NCBI GenBank assembly: GCA_027922465.2
Contig: BQMF02000048.1
Span: 62,001 to 126,000 of the forward strand
DNA length: 64,000 bases
Origin: Turritopsis dohrnii
Taxonomy: Eukaryota; Cnidaria; Hydrozoa; Anthoathecata; Oceaniidae
Direction of reading: 5' to 3'
The notes below the pieces were generated by a model, which made no database searches, was not told where the DNA came from, and was given only the letters and a program-made list of their open reading frames with translations. A program made the position numbers and the translations under genes. Position 1 is the stretch's first letter. Each line of letters opens with the position of its first letter. Below are positions 11,514-22,198 of the stretch, in pieces.

Positions 11514-12482
11514 TCTATATATTAATAGCCGATTCTCTGTCTGTCTGTCTGTTTGTTTGTTTGTTTGTAAGTCACGCAAAATGGTAGATTGAGTTGTGAG
11601 CTAAATTATTTCTTTTTTTGTGTGCGACGTGAGTTCGAAGCAAATACATTATTGCAACCCCAATCGAACGTGACTTTTTTTGGCTGATGAACTAATAGGA
11701 ATAACGTTTTATTTTTATCATTATTGTTAGTTTTATATTCCACGTTGACTTGGCTTTGAAAACAGTACATCAACTAAATACAAAGAAACTAACTGATTAA
11801 ACATTTTGGACAAAAAGCAGCAATGGCAGAACGTGGCAGCATATGTTCGGTTTGCCACTGACTCTTGGCTGACTGTCTGAGACGGGTGAACATTTCTTCT
11901 TTTAATTGTTAAGCGTTCTGATCGAACGTTTTTTTATTCTATTTATTCATTTAGCACGTGCCTTTTTTCTCTCCTCCGTGTGAACTTTTTAAGAAGAGAA
12001 ACCATTTTCCCCCTGTTTGATAGCACCCATGTTAGAGCGCGTAACGTTTTTAAAACAAAAGCTAATAAAAAGTTTTTTTCTCTCTACGTTTTGAGTGCAT
12101 TGATCAACGATTGTTTTAAAAAATAAATAACACATGAAATTTGGGTTTTTTTGGAACCATTGTTCAAACTGATATTTGATATTTGATTTCGAATCTGTCT
12201 CTAGGATAACTGACGTTTTTTCGGGTCCGCGATACAGGCGATGGGGTGACAAAAAATTTCGGTCTAATTTTTTTGGAAGGGGTCTGTGACGTCATCAAAA
12301 TCTTTGAAGAATGATATCTCTGTAACGGCTGATCGTAGCGGAACGATTCCATACATTTTTTAATCAGTTTTTCGAGCTCTACAACATGGGAACACTTTCG
12401 GTTGCCAATTCCTTAATTTTATTTTTCGTGAAGTCAACGCATGCTGAACATGGGCGGCGAGCGACGCCGCCTTGGCGGCTAG
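11514..12482 (+). mobile_element. Non-autonomous Helitron-like element, copy 1
   Basis: The element begins TCTATATATTAATAGCCG after an A and ends in a GCCGCC-TT-GGCGGC hairpin running into CTAG before a T. A 5' TC, a 3' hairpin with CTRR, A/T insertion and no target duplication are Helitron hallmarks. A CTGT/TTTG microsatellite follows the 5' end (about 11531-11567). A conserved interior block near 12190-12400 reappears in other copies (46 kb, 36 kb, 50 kb). There is no coding capacity. Confidence 0.75.
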
Positions 12483-13345
12483 TCTATATATTAACAGCCG
12501 ATTCTCTGTCTGTCTGTTTGTCTGTAAGTCACGCAAAATGGTAGATTGAGTTGTGAGCGAAATTATATTTTTTTTGTGTGCGACGTGAGTTCGAAGCAAA
12601 TACATTGCAACCCCCAATCGAACGTGACTGTTTTTGGCTGATCGACTAATATGAATAACGTTTTGTTTTTATTATTATTGTTAGTTTTATATTCCACGTT
12701 GACTTGGCTTTGAAAACAGTACATCAACTAAATACAAAGAAACTAACTGATGAAACATTTTGGACAAAAAGCAGCAGTGGCAGAACGCGGCAGCATGTGC
12801 GGTTTACCAGTGTATCCTAACGTATCCTTGCCTGACTGTCTGAGACGGATGAACTTTTTTTCGAGCAATCAAAATGTTTAAAAACCGATAGGTAAAAAAA
12901 GAGTATCATGATACAAAATATTTTTTTTTTTTGCTTTTGTCTTAATAGTTGTCTTAATTTCTTTTAATCGATTTCTTTTAATCTATTTTAATCAGATCGA
13001 ACGTTTTTTTTATTCACTTTATTCATTTAGCACGTGCCGTTTTTTCTCTCCTCCCGTGTGATCTTTTTAAGAAGAGAAACCATCCCCCCCTTACGTTTGA
13101 TAGCACCCATGTTAGAGCGCGTAACTTTTTTAAAACAAAAGTTAATAAAAAGTTGAAGTTTTCTCTCTACACGTTTTGAGTGTATTGTTACACTGATAAA
13201 AGATTGGTTTTACCAGAGGTTATGACTTCGAATCTGCTTCTGGTTGAACACAAGTTGTACGAGCCGTTTATAAGGAAATTTGACATTTATTGATACAGTG
13301 ATACAGAGAAGGTGGACATGGGCGGTGATTGTTCAGGATGCAACA
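12483..13345 (+). mobile_element. Non-autonomous Helitron-like element, copy 2, head-to-tail with copy 1
   Basis: The first base T12483 directly follows the CTAG of copy 1, and the sequence restarts with TCTATATATTAACAGCCG. Similarity to copy 1 is very high through the 5' half. The 3' part differs and ends in ACATGGGCGGTGATTG near 13345, with the hairpin lost or decayed. Confidence 0.65.
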
Positions 13346-14880
13346 AAGTAGTTATTATGGAGAATTTGCAATTATAATAAAAATGAATTTGCTTTACCAT
13401 CATAAATTTAAATTCCTTTCATACCAATAAAAATACTTTCCATAAGGCACATTTTCCTTTCACGAAGTACATGCGTATTCAGATGGAAACTGTTGACTTA
13501 CAGTACTTGACGGTGTAACAATAACACAATATTAACTGTGCAATATTGATGCGATTTCATTTGTAAAATAAAGTTTTTACATCTGTAAATATGTTTGGCT
13601 TTCATCGTTGTGACCTATACTTTCTCTGATGTTGCGGACAAGAATATCTCTGAAATTCTCTGAATTGCCCCGTATTTGAAGTGAAATAGAGATTAAGCAC
13701 ATAGGAGTTATTTGCGCTGATCTTTAACATGCCATCGAAAATCACTACCCTCTTAAGCCTTCATTTCTACAATTAATCATTTGGATATGATTCTAATTAA
13801 TTCGCTTCATCCGATCATTACGACACAATTCATAAATATATCTGAATGATGCATAATTTTCACATTAATATATTTTACCACTTTTATATCGTTTTGCCGC
13901 ATCTGTTTGATTTTCATAAACGGATTTATGACCGTCTTATATTAATTAGCGGGATTCGGAAAAATCATGTTTCGTTTACACGAAACTATTTTTCTATAGA
14001 TTTGTGGGGAATTATATACAACGTCGTAGAATTGTTCGTGAATTTTTCCCTACAAAGTCATTAGAAACTTGACATCAACACTTGAAATAAGCGTGCAAAG
14101 TAATGATGTTTCTTTTGATACAACAAAAGGCTTTACATCTCTGGAGTACCTTTATAGTAGAACAGTTTTAAAAAAATTCTCACAAGTAATTGATTTTTTT
14201 CGTGTAACAGGCTCCTCGAGTTTACGAATCTCCCTAATTATCAGTTATCCGATAGTGATGGTTGCTTCTTTTCTTTCCTGTAATTCCAGAACATTAATAC
14301 ACGCAAAATAATGGGCCAGACGAAGCATACACAGGAAACATTAAAGGGATATGTCCGAAAAATATTGGGGAATATAACCTCAGTTTGAAAATGCAATCTT
14401 TTGTTGTGATTATTGGTATTGAAACATTGTCGTACAACGTGAGCACGTTCTGATCATTAATGCACTTGGGAAGGAAGGAAGATATTGAAATGAAATATCA
14501 AAGCGATGTGAAAACCTTTGAGCTTCAAATCGTACAACTATAAGTTACAATGAAATAAAGGATAACCAGAAAAGTATTGCATATAACGAATGGACAAATA
14601 ATGGATTCATGCTGACTATGCGTGTTGAACAAACAACAAGTAAAATTTTATTAAGAGGTTTTCGGATTTTTATGCATCCATCATCAGTGCTGTTAAAAAA
14701 AGTAAGTATCCTTTTGTTTGTTGTTCAACATATATAGTCAACAATCTAATATGGGTTCTACATTAAACAATGGATACATAATATGTTTACATGTCAATGT
14801 CTAGTATAAAACATTGAAGTGGAAGGACAAAAGTAAGCATAACGTACAATAGGAATGTCATTCTGAATGTGTAAACACAA
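13346..14880. other. No gene recognised; one small palindrome-ended segment
   Basis: Two adjacent plus-strand frames (13846-14064, 14069-14311) lack domain features. Around 14624-14729 a segment begins with GTTGAACAAACAAC and ends with GTTTGTTGTTCAAC, and contains a GATGGATGCATAAAAATCCG-type tail (minus strand) like that of some retroelements. Its identity is uncertain. Confidence 0.3.
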
Positions 14881-15000
14881 TTGAGAGGTCAAATCAAAGC
14901 TAGTTTAGACGAACAGTTTATTGACAGACTGCTTTCAGAGAGTGAATTTAAAAATCAGGAAGACTTGAAGCGGATTTTATCAAAGATCCTGCATAAATAG
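14881..15000 (+). other. Possible isolated coding exon, unknown
   Basis: The frame starting at 14881 stays open for 39 codons and stops at 14998-15000. Its composition is protein-like: charged and helical, with DEQFIDRLLSES and a basic ILSKILHK end. There is no in-frame ATG, and AATAAA follows near 15007. It could be a 3' terminal exon, a relic, or chance. Confidence 0.25.
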
Positions 15001-15320
15001 TAGAGAATAAAGAAATAGATTCATTAATAACAAAAGTAATTAAAACATGTTCATATACAGGTGAGTGCATAAGTTCTTTGCATTTTTTGGTTCCTTTAAC
15101 AATTTCTAAAACAACAAAGCTTACCGGATGTTCTCACTCACTAAAACAAATTTCGAAAGGTTTAACGTGGTAAACAAACAGACGATGGTTAATGACTGCA
15201 GGTTTACTATTACGGTAGCAGCAAAAGTGAATACCTTATAAAAACGCTCTTAAACTGCTACTACTACTACTAGTCCGGTCACTAGTATTGAGACTGACAC
15301 GGCAATGGCTCTTCATAAAC

Positions 15321-15562
15321 CAATACACCTTTCCCGTAACTGATTGCGCAATATTTTTATCATGCTCTACCTCGTTTTCAATATGCTATACCATGACAAC
15401 CGAATCTCCCGTGATCAATTATTAACGCTATCACAATCATTACACTAATTGCTCATTACTGAAATAAGTCCCGTGTCATTCTGTTACCATATCAACCTTT
15501 GCGAAAACGAGGCGGAGTATGGTAAAAAGTATTGCGCAATCAATTACGGGAAAGGTGCATTG
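15321..15562. mobile_element. MITE with ~60-bp inverted ends, at the edge of a receptor fragment
   Basis: CAATACACCTTTCCCGTAAC (15321-15340) is matched by the complement ending CGGGAAAGGTGCATTG at 15562. Similarity continues inward for about 60 bp through ATTGCGCAATA. No coding sequence is present. The element abuts the 3' end of the receptor-like frame on the minus strand. A target duplication was not clear. Confidence 0.75.
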
Positions 15563-15783
15563 TGACGGTCGACTGCTTGATACGTACTGAGAGGAGATAC
15601 GAATATTCCGACCAAGAAATCTCCTATAGCCAACGACAGGATTTGTAAATCAGAAGGGTTACGAAGAGCTGGCTTTTTTGCAGACAACACCAAAATTATG
15701 AAATTCATTGAAGATGCAAATACTGCATTGATTCCAAAAAAGGCTGTAAAGTATATCCGCTGATAATCAGGCAGGTGTGACAT
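15553..15783 (-). pseudogene. Class A GPCR fragment, TM1-TM2 only
   Basis: The minus-strand frame starts with ATG at 15783. It encodes a short N-terminus, a hydrophobic TM1 (FGINAVFASSMNFIILVLSA), a basic ALRNPSDLQ loop and a TM2 containing LAIGDF, the conserved L-A-x-x-D of class A receptors. The coding sense ends at the MITE (about 15562); the last residues read into it. What follows beyond the MITE (below 15321) is not receptor-like. NP-D-QILSLAIGDF resembles cnidarian opsin-like receptors, but the diagnostic parts are absent. It could be an exon whose partners lie elsewhere or a truncated copy. Confidence 0.6.
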
Positions 15784-15844
15784 GGTAAAAACTCCATTAG
15801 TTGTGGTTTGGTCTTCCTTTGAGAATTGTTCTTTTTGAAAATCG

Positions 15845-16330
15845 CAGCTAGATAATGAACTTTACAGAAACTTTCTTTGAATAAATAGAATAAGTTTACA
15901 GAATAAATTTGAATAAATGTTCTTTTTAACTGTCACTGTGGTTTCGTTTCTTTACACATCTTTCTTTGTGAATTGAATCCTTCAAAATGAGCATATGGAA
16001 GACCTTCCTTTTGTGTGTCACATGAATAATTCAGAGTGTTTTTTTCCGAAGAAAGAACGTAATTAACTATTGTCTCTTTGACAATCACGGCAATGAAATT
16101 CTCAGAAGCTTTTTTCGAATAAATAGAATGTATTTTTATCTGTAACTGTAGTGGTCTGGCACATTTCGCTCGGAAACGAATCGATAATTTATGGATTTAC
16201 TTTCTTAACACATCTTTCACTGAGAATTGAACTTTTTAACATTAGCATATGGATGGCCTTTCTTTCGTGTGTCACATGAATAATTCACAACATTTTTTTC
16301 GGAAGAAAGAAAGTAACTAAAAAGACAAAA
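15845..16330. repeat. Imperfect tandem duplication, ~240-254-bp period
   Basis: GAATAAATAGAAT recurs at 15879 and 16117, CACATCTTTC at 15955 and 16209, and TGTGTCACATGAATAATTCA also occurs twice. Small indels between copies account for the varying spacing. Confidence 0.8.
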
Positions 16331-16984
16331 CTATTTGAAATTTTACAGAAAATCAACATTCCTACTCCTCTTCCTCATAAATATTTATGTAAATGTCAAA
16401 TGAAACAAAGACCAGTGACGCACAACTCAAAAATAGACTAAATGAGTAAGGCTGTAACATTTGTTGTTTGAAAATTAAGGAAAACAAGCGTCACATGTCG
16501 TAAAACGGTGTAGTAGCATCTTTAATGTATAGCATTCTTCAACATCCTTCATCTCTGCTTGATGTATCGCTTCGCATTTTTACGCCTCACTGACAATTTT
16601 AGGAGAGTCGATATGAGAACCCTCAGGGAGTCATTCAGGTTGCCGGTGGCGGCTTCTTTTGCGAATCATTTTGGTTCCATTATGAGTATCAGAACTTCAA
16701 TCTGCTATGACTACCTTCGGAGCATCATGCCTTGATATCAAATGACGCCCTTTGATGCATAATACGTTAATGTTATCATATCATAATGGTGAGGCATTTC
16801 TCAACGTCGTTTTGCTGATCTTTTCCCCGGATTTTATGGCGAATCTCAGGATAAATAAGAAAACAATGCCATTCACTTGAAATCATGCATAGATCTTTTA
16901 ATATAAACACGTACTTAAAACTAGCAAATAGTTCTATTACAAATGCTCCCTCATAGACTGAGAATAAGCAGACACATGGTTGAG
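16331..16984. other. No gene recognised
   Basis: The stretch 16530-16760 is less AT-rich and contains short open segments on the minus strand, but no frame could be followed and no motif was recognised. Confidence 0.3.
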
Positions 16985-17345
16985 GAAGTTTTACAATACA
17001 ACGAATAATTTAATGAGTAGCGGTATTTCAAAACTAACATTTTGCAATATACAAACCAAATAGATCTAAACTTTAAACTCTGCACAAAACTTGTTAATTT
17101 TTGTTATCTCTTAGGCCTTAGTTACACTGATGCTAATATACTTTTTTAAAAGTGTAAATACAACTTAACTAACAGAAAGAAGATAAGATTTTTTAAAGAA
17201 ATTATGTAAGACCCAAAAGGAAATTTTCGAAAAAAATCAAAGCGAAAAATCCATTAGAAATCTGCGTGTGAAACTTGGATTCAAAACAAAAGAATAGCCA
17301 AAAAAAGGCTTGTAGATTAAATCACGATTCATTTTTGAAGTGAGG
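16985..17345 (+). repeat. Dispersed repeat, shared with 39490-39960
   Basis: Sequence including CAAACCAAATAGATCTA, the CTCTTAGG..TA block and an AAAAATCCATT tract occurs here and near 39550-39860 in the same order and orientation, with moderate divergence. There is no coding capacity; it is an unclassified interspersed repeat. Confidence 0.65.
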
Positions 17346-18786
17346 TTTACTTTAATTCCTTGCACATGAACTTCGTATTTTGCTCTCATGTCCGACAAAA
17401 ACGTGAGCGGTTGAGTACACGCTTTTTCAGGTCACGGCAAAGCCGAGAACTGTTTAATTACGGCTGTGGTGGCGCGAGGCGAGGCGAAATTTTGGCAAAA
17501 AGTAGATCCCGACTGTGTTTCTTGCTATTATTACTTTTTTCTTCCAAATTCTCAAAATGTTTGGTCTGTAAATTATACGTACATTGTTTTCTTAAAATTC
17601 CGGCGTACTGCTACTGGCATTTGGATCGTTGAAAACAAGTGGGGAACAAATTGTGAATGTTATAAAGTGAAGTCGAAACAACTGTAATTATGGTACTCTA
17701 CTGTGCTTAATTGTAGGGGGGTCAAATTGCAATTTTTCAAATTTTTCATCCCGAAAATCAAATTATTATGACCCCCCCTGTTTAAGAAAACATAATAATC
17801 ATGTGTATTGAAGATCTCTTTTTAAATTATTGAAAACTGCCATATCTTCTCACAAATCGACTCATAAAACACTGTTTTGTACTATATAAAGTATAACTAT
17901 ACAAGACTTCTAATAAGAGTGCTTGCAGGAAAAAGCCGAACCTTATCTCACTTCGACAGTTTCCATTCCCACCCCCACTTAGACTTTACTATCAACGAAA
18001 AAACTGTTACATAGAACTAGAGGTTCCTTGAGTGTTAAAACTATTTTAACAATACTTTTTATTATGTATAGTTTTAACCATTGTATTCGATATGGAAGAG
18101 TAACTACCCGTTATATTAGCATTCCTTCAAAAATATATCAGTTGTGTTTCTTAATCTCAGCCTGACAATGTTTCGTGTTTCTTAAGATTTTGCCATTTTG
18201 AGCCTCATGTTTCTTAATGTTTCATGTTTCATGTTTCTTGCTATTTTGTCTTTCTGATACACGTTGTTGTTTTTTTAAGAAACACGAGTTTCTTAAAAAA
18301 ACAGTTTCGACATTTGAAACAATACGGAAAGGGTCTTTTGAATCGCAGATAAATAAAATTATATTGATAGATAGGATAGATTGCATTAGTTTCAAGAAAA
18401 CTAACAAAAATAACATATTTTATTCGATTTAATATGGATGCGTATTCACGCATTCAACTCGCTCGCGGAAATTGTGAAATAAAAATCCGGCTTTCACGCA
18501 TTCCAACTTTTCGCTGGCGAACGGGTGATTTTAGGCACCCACTCCGCACCTTACTATATTGATATCAAACACACGGTGACCGATAGTATCGGATTTTGTT
18601 GTTCTCCTTTCAAAGTATGATTTTATCTTACAACCTCAAAATACATGCTAATGGTCTTATTTTGAAAGGTCGGCGTAATAATTTCAGAGACCTCTAACGC
18701 CGGCCCTAAAAAATAACGTATTTAAGGCCGGTGTAATAAGGACCGATAAGGTAATTTAAAGTTGTGAAACATTTGTAAGTTTCAAA
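17346..18786. other. No gene recognised; short palindromes
   Basis: A 63-bp segment bounded by GGGGGGTCA (17716) and TGACCCCCC-type sequence (to 17778) may be a tiny inverted-repeat element. TGTTTCTTAA-like words recur between 18140 and 18300. CCGGCC...GGCCGG-type symmetry lies at about 18695-18730. No gene is supported. Confidence 0.3.
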
Positions 18787-18860
18787 TACCGTATTCTCTG
18801 TAATAAGCGCCCGGGCCCTTATAAAATTTTTTTAGAAATTAGGGGGGCGCTTATTTTCAG
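18787..18860 (+). mobile_element. Solo left end of the TACCGTATTCTC MITE family
   Basis: TACCGTATTCTCTGTAATAA followed by a GCGCCCGGGCCCTTATAA tract and GGGGGGCGCTTATT matches the left end of the complete element at 31191-32180. Here the copy breaks off where Helitron coding sequence begins. Confidence 0.6.
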
Positions 18861-18998
18861 AAACGTTCTTTACCTCATGCACATATTCTTATCCATTTAG
18901 CTCAAGAGGACAAACTGCAGAATGCTGATGATATTGACAGCTTAATTTCTGCTGAAATACCAGATCCTGAACTTGAACCAGAGCTACATAAAGGCGGG

Positions 18999-19066
18999 TT
19001 TCCACTTAAGCGAAATCGGTCGCGCGGGCAGCGCTGCCCGCGCGACCGCTTTCGCTTAAGTGGAAA
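18999..19066. repeat. Near-perfect 68-bp palindrome at the Harbinger left end
   Basis: The sequence reads outward from a centre between 19032 and 19033, with one mismatch in 34 pairs. It is GC-rich near the centre (CGGTCGCGCGGGCAGC). The outer part is the terminal repeat itself, so the left end carries a second inverted copy of its own tip. It would extrude as a stable cruciform or hairpin. Confidence 0.85.
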
Positions 19067-19118
19067 TTGATAGAAGTTTAAGAAGTGGCGCACTTTTTCA
19101 CAACTGCTAATTATAAAT

Positions 19119-19469
19119 ATGAATATGTCGAGAAGGAATTTGCTGATTGCTTTGATGTTAATTAGACGATCAAAGAAAAACGAAAAAAAGAAGAAAGCTA
19201 GAAGATTTTGGGTGAAACAGCTATACCAAGAGCGTCACAAAAAAGGAGAGTACCATTTACTCATAAAAGAGATGAAAATATTCGATAAAGAGTATTTTTT
19301 TCAACATTTTCGGATGACTCCAGCTAAATTTGAAGAACTGCTGTCGTTAGTAGAACCAAAAATAACGAAAAACTCAATAAAAAGGGAACCTATATCTCCA
19401 GGAGAACGATTATGCGTGACTCTTCGTTACTTAGTGACAGGGGATGCATTTGATAGCGGCGAAACATAG
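19119..19469 (+). pseudogene. Harbinger (HARBI1-like) transposase, N-terminal fragment
   Basis: About 116 codons encode a basic N-terminus, RRFWVKQLYQERHKKGEYH, an acidic-aromatic segment (DKEYFFQHFRMTPAKFEELL) and ISPGERLCVTLRYLVTGDAF. This is the conserved region upstream of the DDE_Tnp_4 nuclease in HARBI1-like proteins. The DDE nuclease itself does not follow; the frame ends at 19467-19469 and the next 2.7 kb is non-coding. Confidence 0.85.
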
Positions 19470-19879
19470 CTAATGCATTTTCTTCGGAGTTAAACATGTT
19501 TTCAGTCGACATAGTGGTAACAAAAATTAAAAAATTAAAACTATATTAAGAACTTTTCTTTAATTTTTTTAATTCTTTACTGACGTTTTTCTAGTTTAAA
19601 AAGACATAATAAAATATAAACTAGAAGCCTCAGGGCTTGAACAATTTCCGCATCAGGCCTAGAGGAAATAGCTTTAGGCTAATTTTTCAAGATATCTGAA
19701 TGGCTATCCATTCTGTTCTTGTTGCGTACGTGAGAACAGGTCTATCACAATTCCCAAAGTATGACTTATGGTTCACATGAAGAATAAAACGATATTCGAT
19801 AGAAGTGAACCAAAATCATTTGAAAATCAAGGAAAAATCAGGGAAAAATCTGCAAGTAACTGCCAACTTTAATATCAGG

Positions 19880-20165
19880 ACCTTTCAATTGTTATTGGAG
19901 CACACCTTCCAAATTTTGTCAGAAATGTGAATTCGGTAATATATTTAAGTAAACATTGTTGGTAATATATATTTAAATAAACATTGAAATTGTTCATAAC
20001 TTGCATTAATACGAGCAGGAGAAACTTGGGCATTTCAAAGATTTTAATCCATGACATTTAACAGGAATTACAAAAAGATAAAAATTATACATATATAACT
20101 TAAATCAACATAACATACAATACGAAAATCTATTTCTACTAAACTCGCCAGTGGCGGATCCAGAG
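19880..20165 (-). repeat. Dispersed repeat, inverted copy at 40650-40940
   Basis: The segment from ACCTTCCAAATTTT through GAAAATCTATTTCTACTAAA is present in reverse complement near 40655-40930 with moderate divergence. It lies inside the Harbinger element here and outside it there. Confidence 0.65.
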
Positions 20166-20312
20166 GTAAGCCACAACTTGTGTAGGAGAGTGTTAGCAAT
20201 TCAAACATAAAAGAAAAAGGTTCAAATAATCCCATTGATAACATGAACTGAATTCACAACTTATGTTAATGCGCTTCTCCACAAGTTGCGACTACACTCT
20301 AGATCCACCAAT
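20154..20312. mobile_element. Small hAT-like MITE
   Basis: CAGTGGCGGATCCAGAG at the left and CTCTAGATCCACCAATG at the right are near-inverted copies. A second inner pair (CACAACTTGTG and CACAAGTTG) follows. CAG..CTG-like ends with GGCGGATCC are common in hAT-type MITEs. A partial copy starts near 36545. Confidence 0.6.
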
Positions 20313-20437
20313 GTCTGCATATTACCACTTCTATGGAGTCTACAAATAACACCAATGTGCCCGAAGAGGCAAATAACACGATAAAACTTTGTTAGAATCT
20401 GTATGAAAATGTTTTTTTCGAACATGATATACCTTAA

Positions 20438-20822
20438 GGGGATTTTTTTGCGTGGACTAATTTTTGCGAGCCAAGGTTTGAGAGCGTTTTACGTGGATTA
20501 ATATTTTTATTTCAGAGCTTCTCAAGGAAAATGTTTGGATTTATATTTGCGAATGGGCACAAAATGCAATGTGTGTACTTTATAATATAGCTTAGAAGTA
20601 GCAGCAAAAATCACCATTTCCATGCCTGCCACATTGCAAAACCAATAGTTGCTTCATAAGTATATACAAGGAAATAGTTAATGTATGAAAGGTACGCAGA
20701 GCCAAAAAATGAGCAAATAAAATCATGAAATTTTGCGTGGATTTATTTTCGCGAATCGTTTATGTCTTGACGTTTTGCGTGGATTTATTGCAAAACTTAA
20801 TCCACGCAAAAAAAAAATCCCC
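20438..20822. mobile_element. TTAA-flanked MITE nested in the Harbinger element
   Basis: GGGGATTTTTTTGCGTGGA (20438) and the complement TCCACGC-A(10)-TCCCC (to 20822) form terminal inverted repeats. The flanks are TTAA on the left and TTAG on the right. Words related to GCGTGGATTWAT recur inside. The end resembles that of the larger TTAA-flanked transposon at 28144. Confidence 0.65.
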
Positions 20823-22198
20823 TTAGTGTATTGTGTCCTAGAACATATTACACTCCAAATTTTCACAAGGCTTTACTGATCTCATTGTATGTATATAATT
20901 GGTTGGAATCTAATCTTCATCCAAAAAGTTTGTTTTCCATAATCCAAACTAAATCATTGTGCCTCCATTGAGCGGTTTGCAGGATTATTTTGAACGATGT
21001 CATCTTAAAATCTTTTAAACGTGAATTTAAAACTAATCAGTTCCACACAAGTGATAACTTGACCGAGCATTGTACAGTGATGAATAATTTGATACAGTCT
21101 GGAATTCCCCAAATTGCTCCTTTCTTTAATTTATTACCGCTTTTCAATTCACTATGACGCTTCGAAGCCAGAAAAACAGTTTTATAAGACACATCGTTCA
21201 CCAATATCTTGCACATGTTTATACTTTCAGTATGTATATATATGTTTGAGTCAATAATTAATTCACTGTGATTTGTGCTGCAATGATAATTTCATTTGTT
21301 TTGTTTTTTTTTTCAATATCTTCAACTTTCGGTGTAATATTTATTAAATGAAATGAACATGTTTCATGCATTTATTGATAAGATGTATTCACCAGTAATG
21401 TTGATACTACTTCTCTGCTGTGATATTGAAAGTTTTTTTCACAGCTAAGTTTCGTTTACTATCAAACCTTCACCTTCTTTTTCAAGAATTTTTCCCAGAG
21501 TCAGCTAAACATCAATATTTCCTCCATAAGTAATGTTCTCATGATTATATTTCGATTGGAATAGTAGATAAAGTCTTAAAATTCTTCTTCAAAGCTTCTT
21601 CTACATCAACATCTTCCTTCACTCAAAACATAAAACAAATCGGTTCGAGAACGTTTCACGTGTTCGGTGTGCATATTTTACTGACTTTTTAAAGAAATTT
21701 TAAAGATAATTGAATTGGAAATTTTAAATATAAAACGGCTAAAATAACTTCTAAAAGTGTTTAAAAGTATAAAAAGCTTATTATTTTTTGCGAATTATTA
21801 TTGAAAATGGCCTTTTTGTATTACATTTTGCATAGAATTTTGGGTCTGTCATTAACTATTCTGAATAAACAAACAATCCGAAATCCGAACGGACTTTCCG
21901 AAAACAGCAAAAAACTGTTACGGAGAGAGAGAGATAGATAGAATGTCTAAATCAAACAATTTCCTACGCTAAGGCGCGGAAATTGAAAAAGATATAATTA
22001 GGCCAGGTGTATGTTTTATTTCCACGTGTGTATAGTTCATTCTGATTGGTTAAAAATGTAGATTTTCTTGAGCGAGCGATTTCGCACGCTCTAGAAGTTG
22101 AGTTGGCTTCAACTACAGAAAGCGACCGCGCGACCAAATGTATTGCATAATAATGCTCAAGTTTTTTAAAGTGAGCATGCGCAAAGTCGTGCGAATTC
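20823..22198. other. Non-coding interior of the Harbinger element
   Basis: No transposase remnant could be recognised in either strand. A minus-strand frame (21964-22212) overlies the right terminal region and is not supported as a gene. Confidence 0.35.

Noticed and set aside
14624..14729. Small MITE with GTTGAACAA ends
   Set aside because: The match between the ends holds only for about nine bases and the interior looks like a retroelement tail; noted only within the surrounding region.
17360..17687. Overlapping plus-strand frames with Arg- and Phe-rich text
   Set aside because: No start context, no domain, and the frames cross a GC-skewed repeat-like segment.
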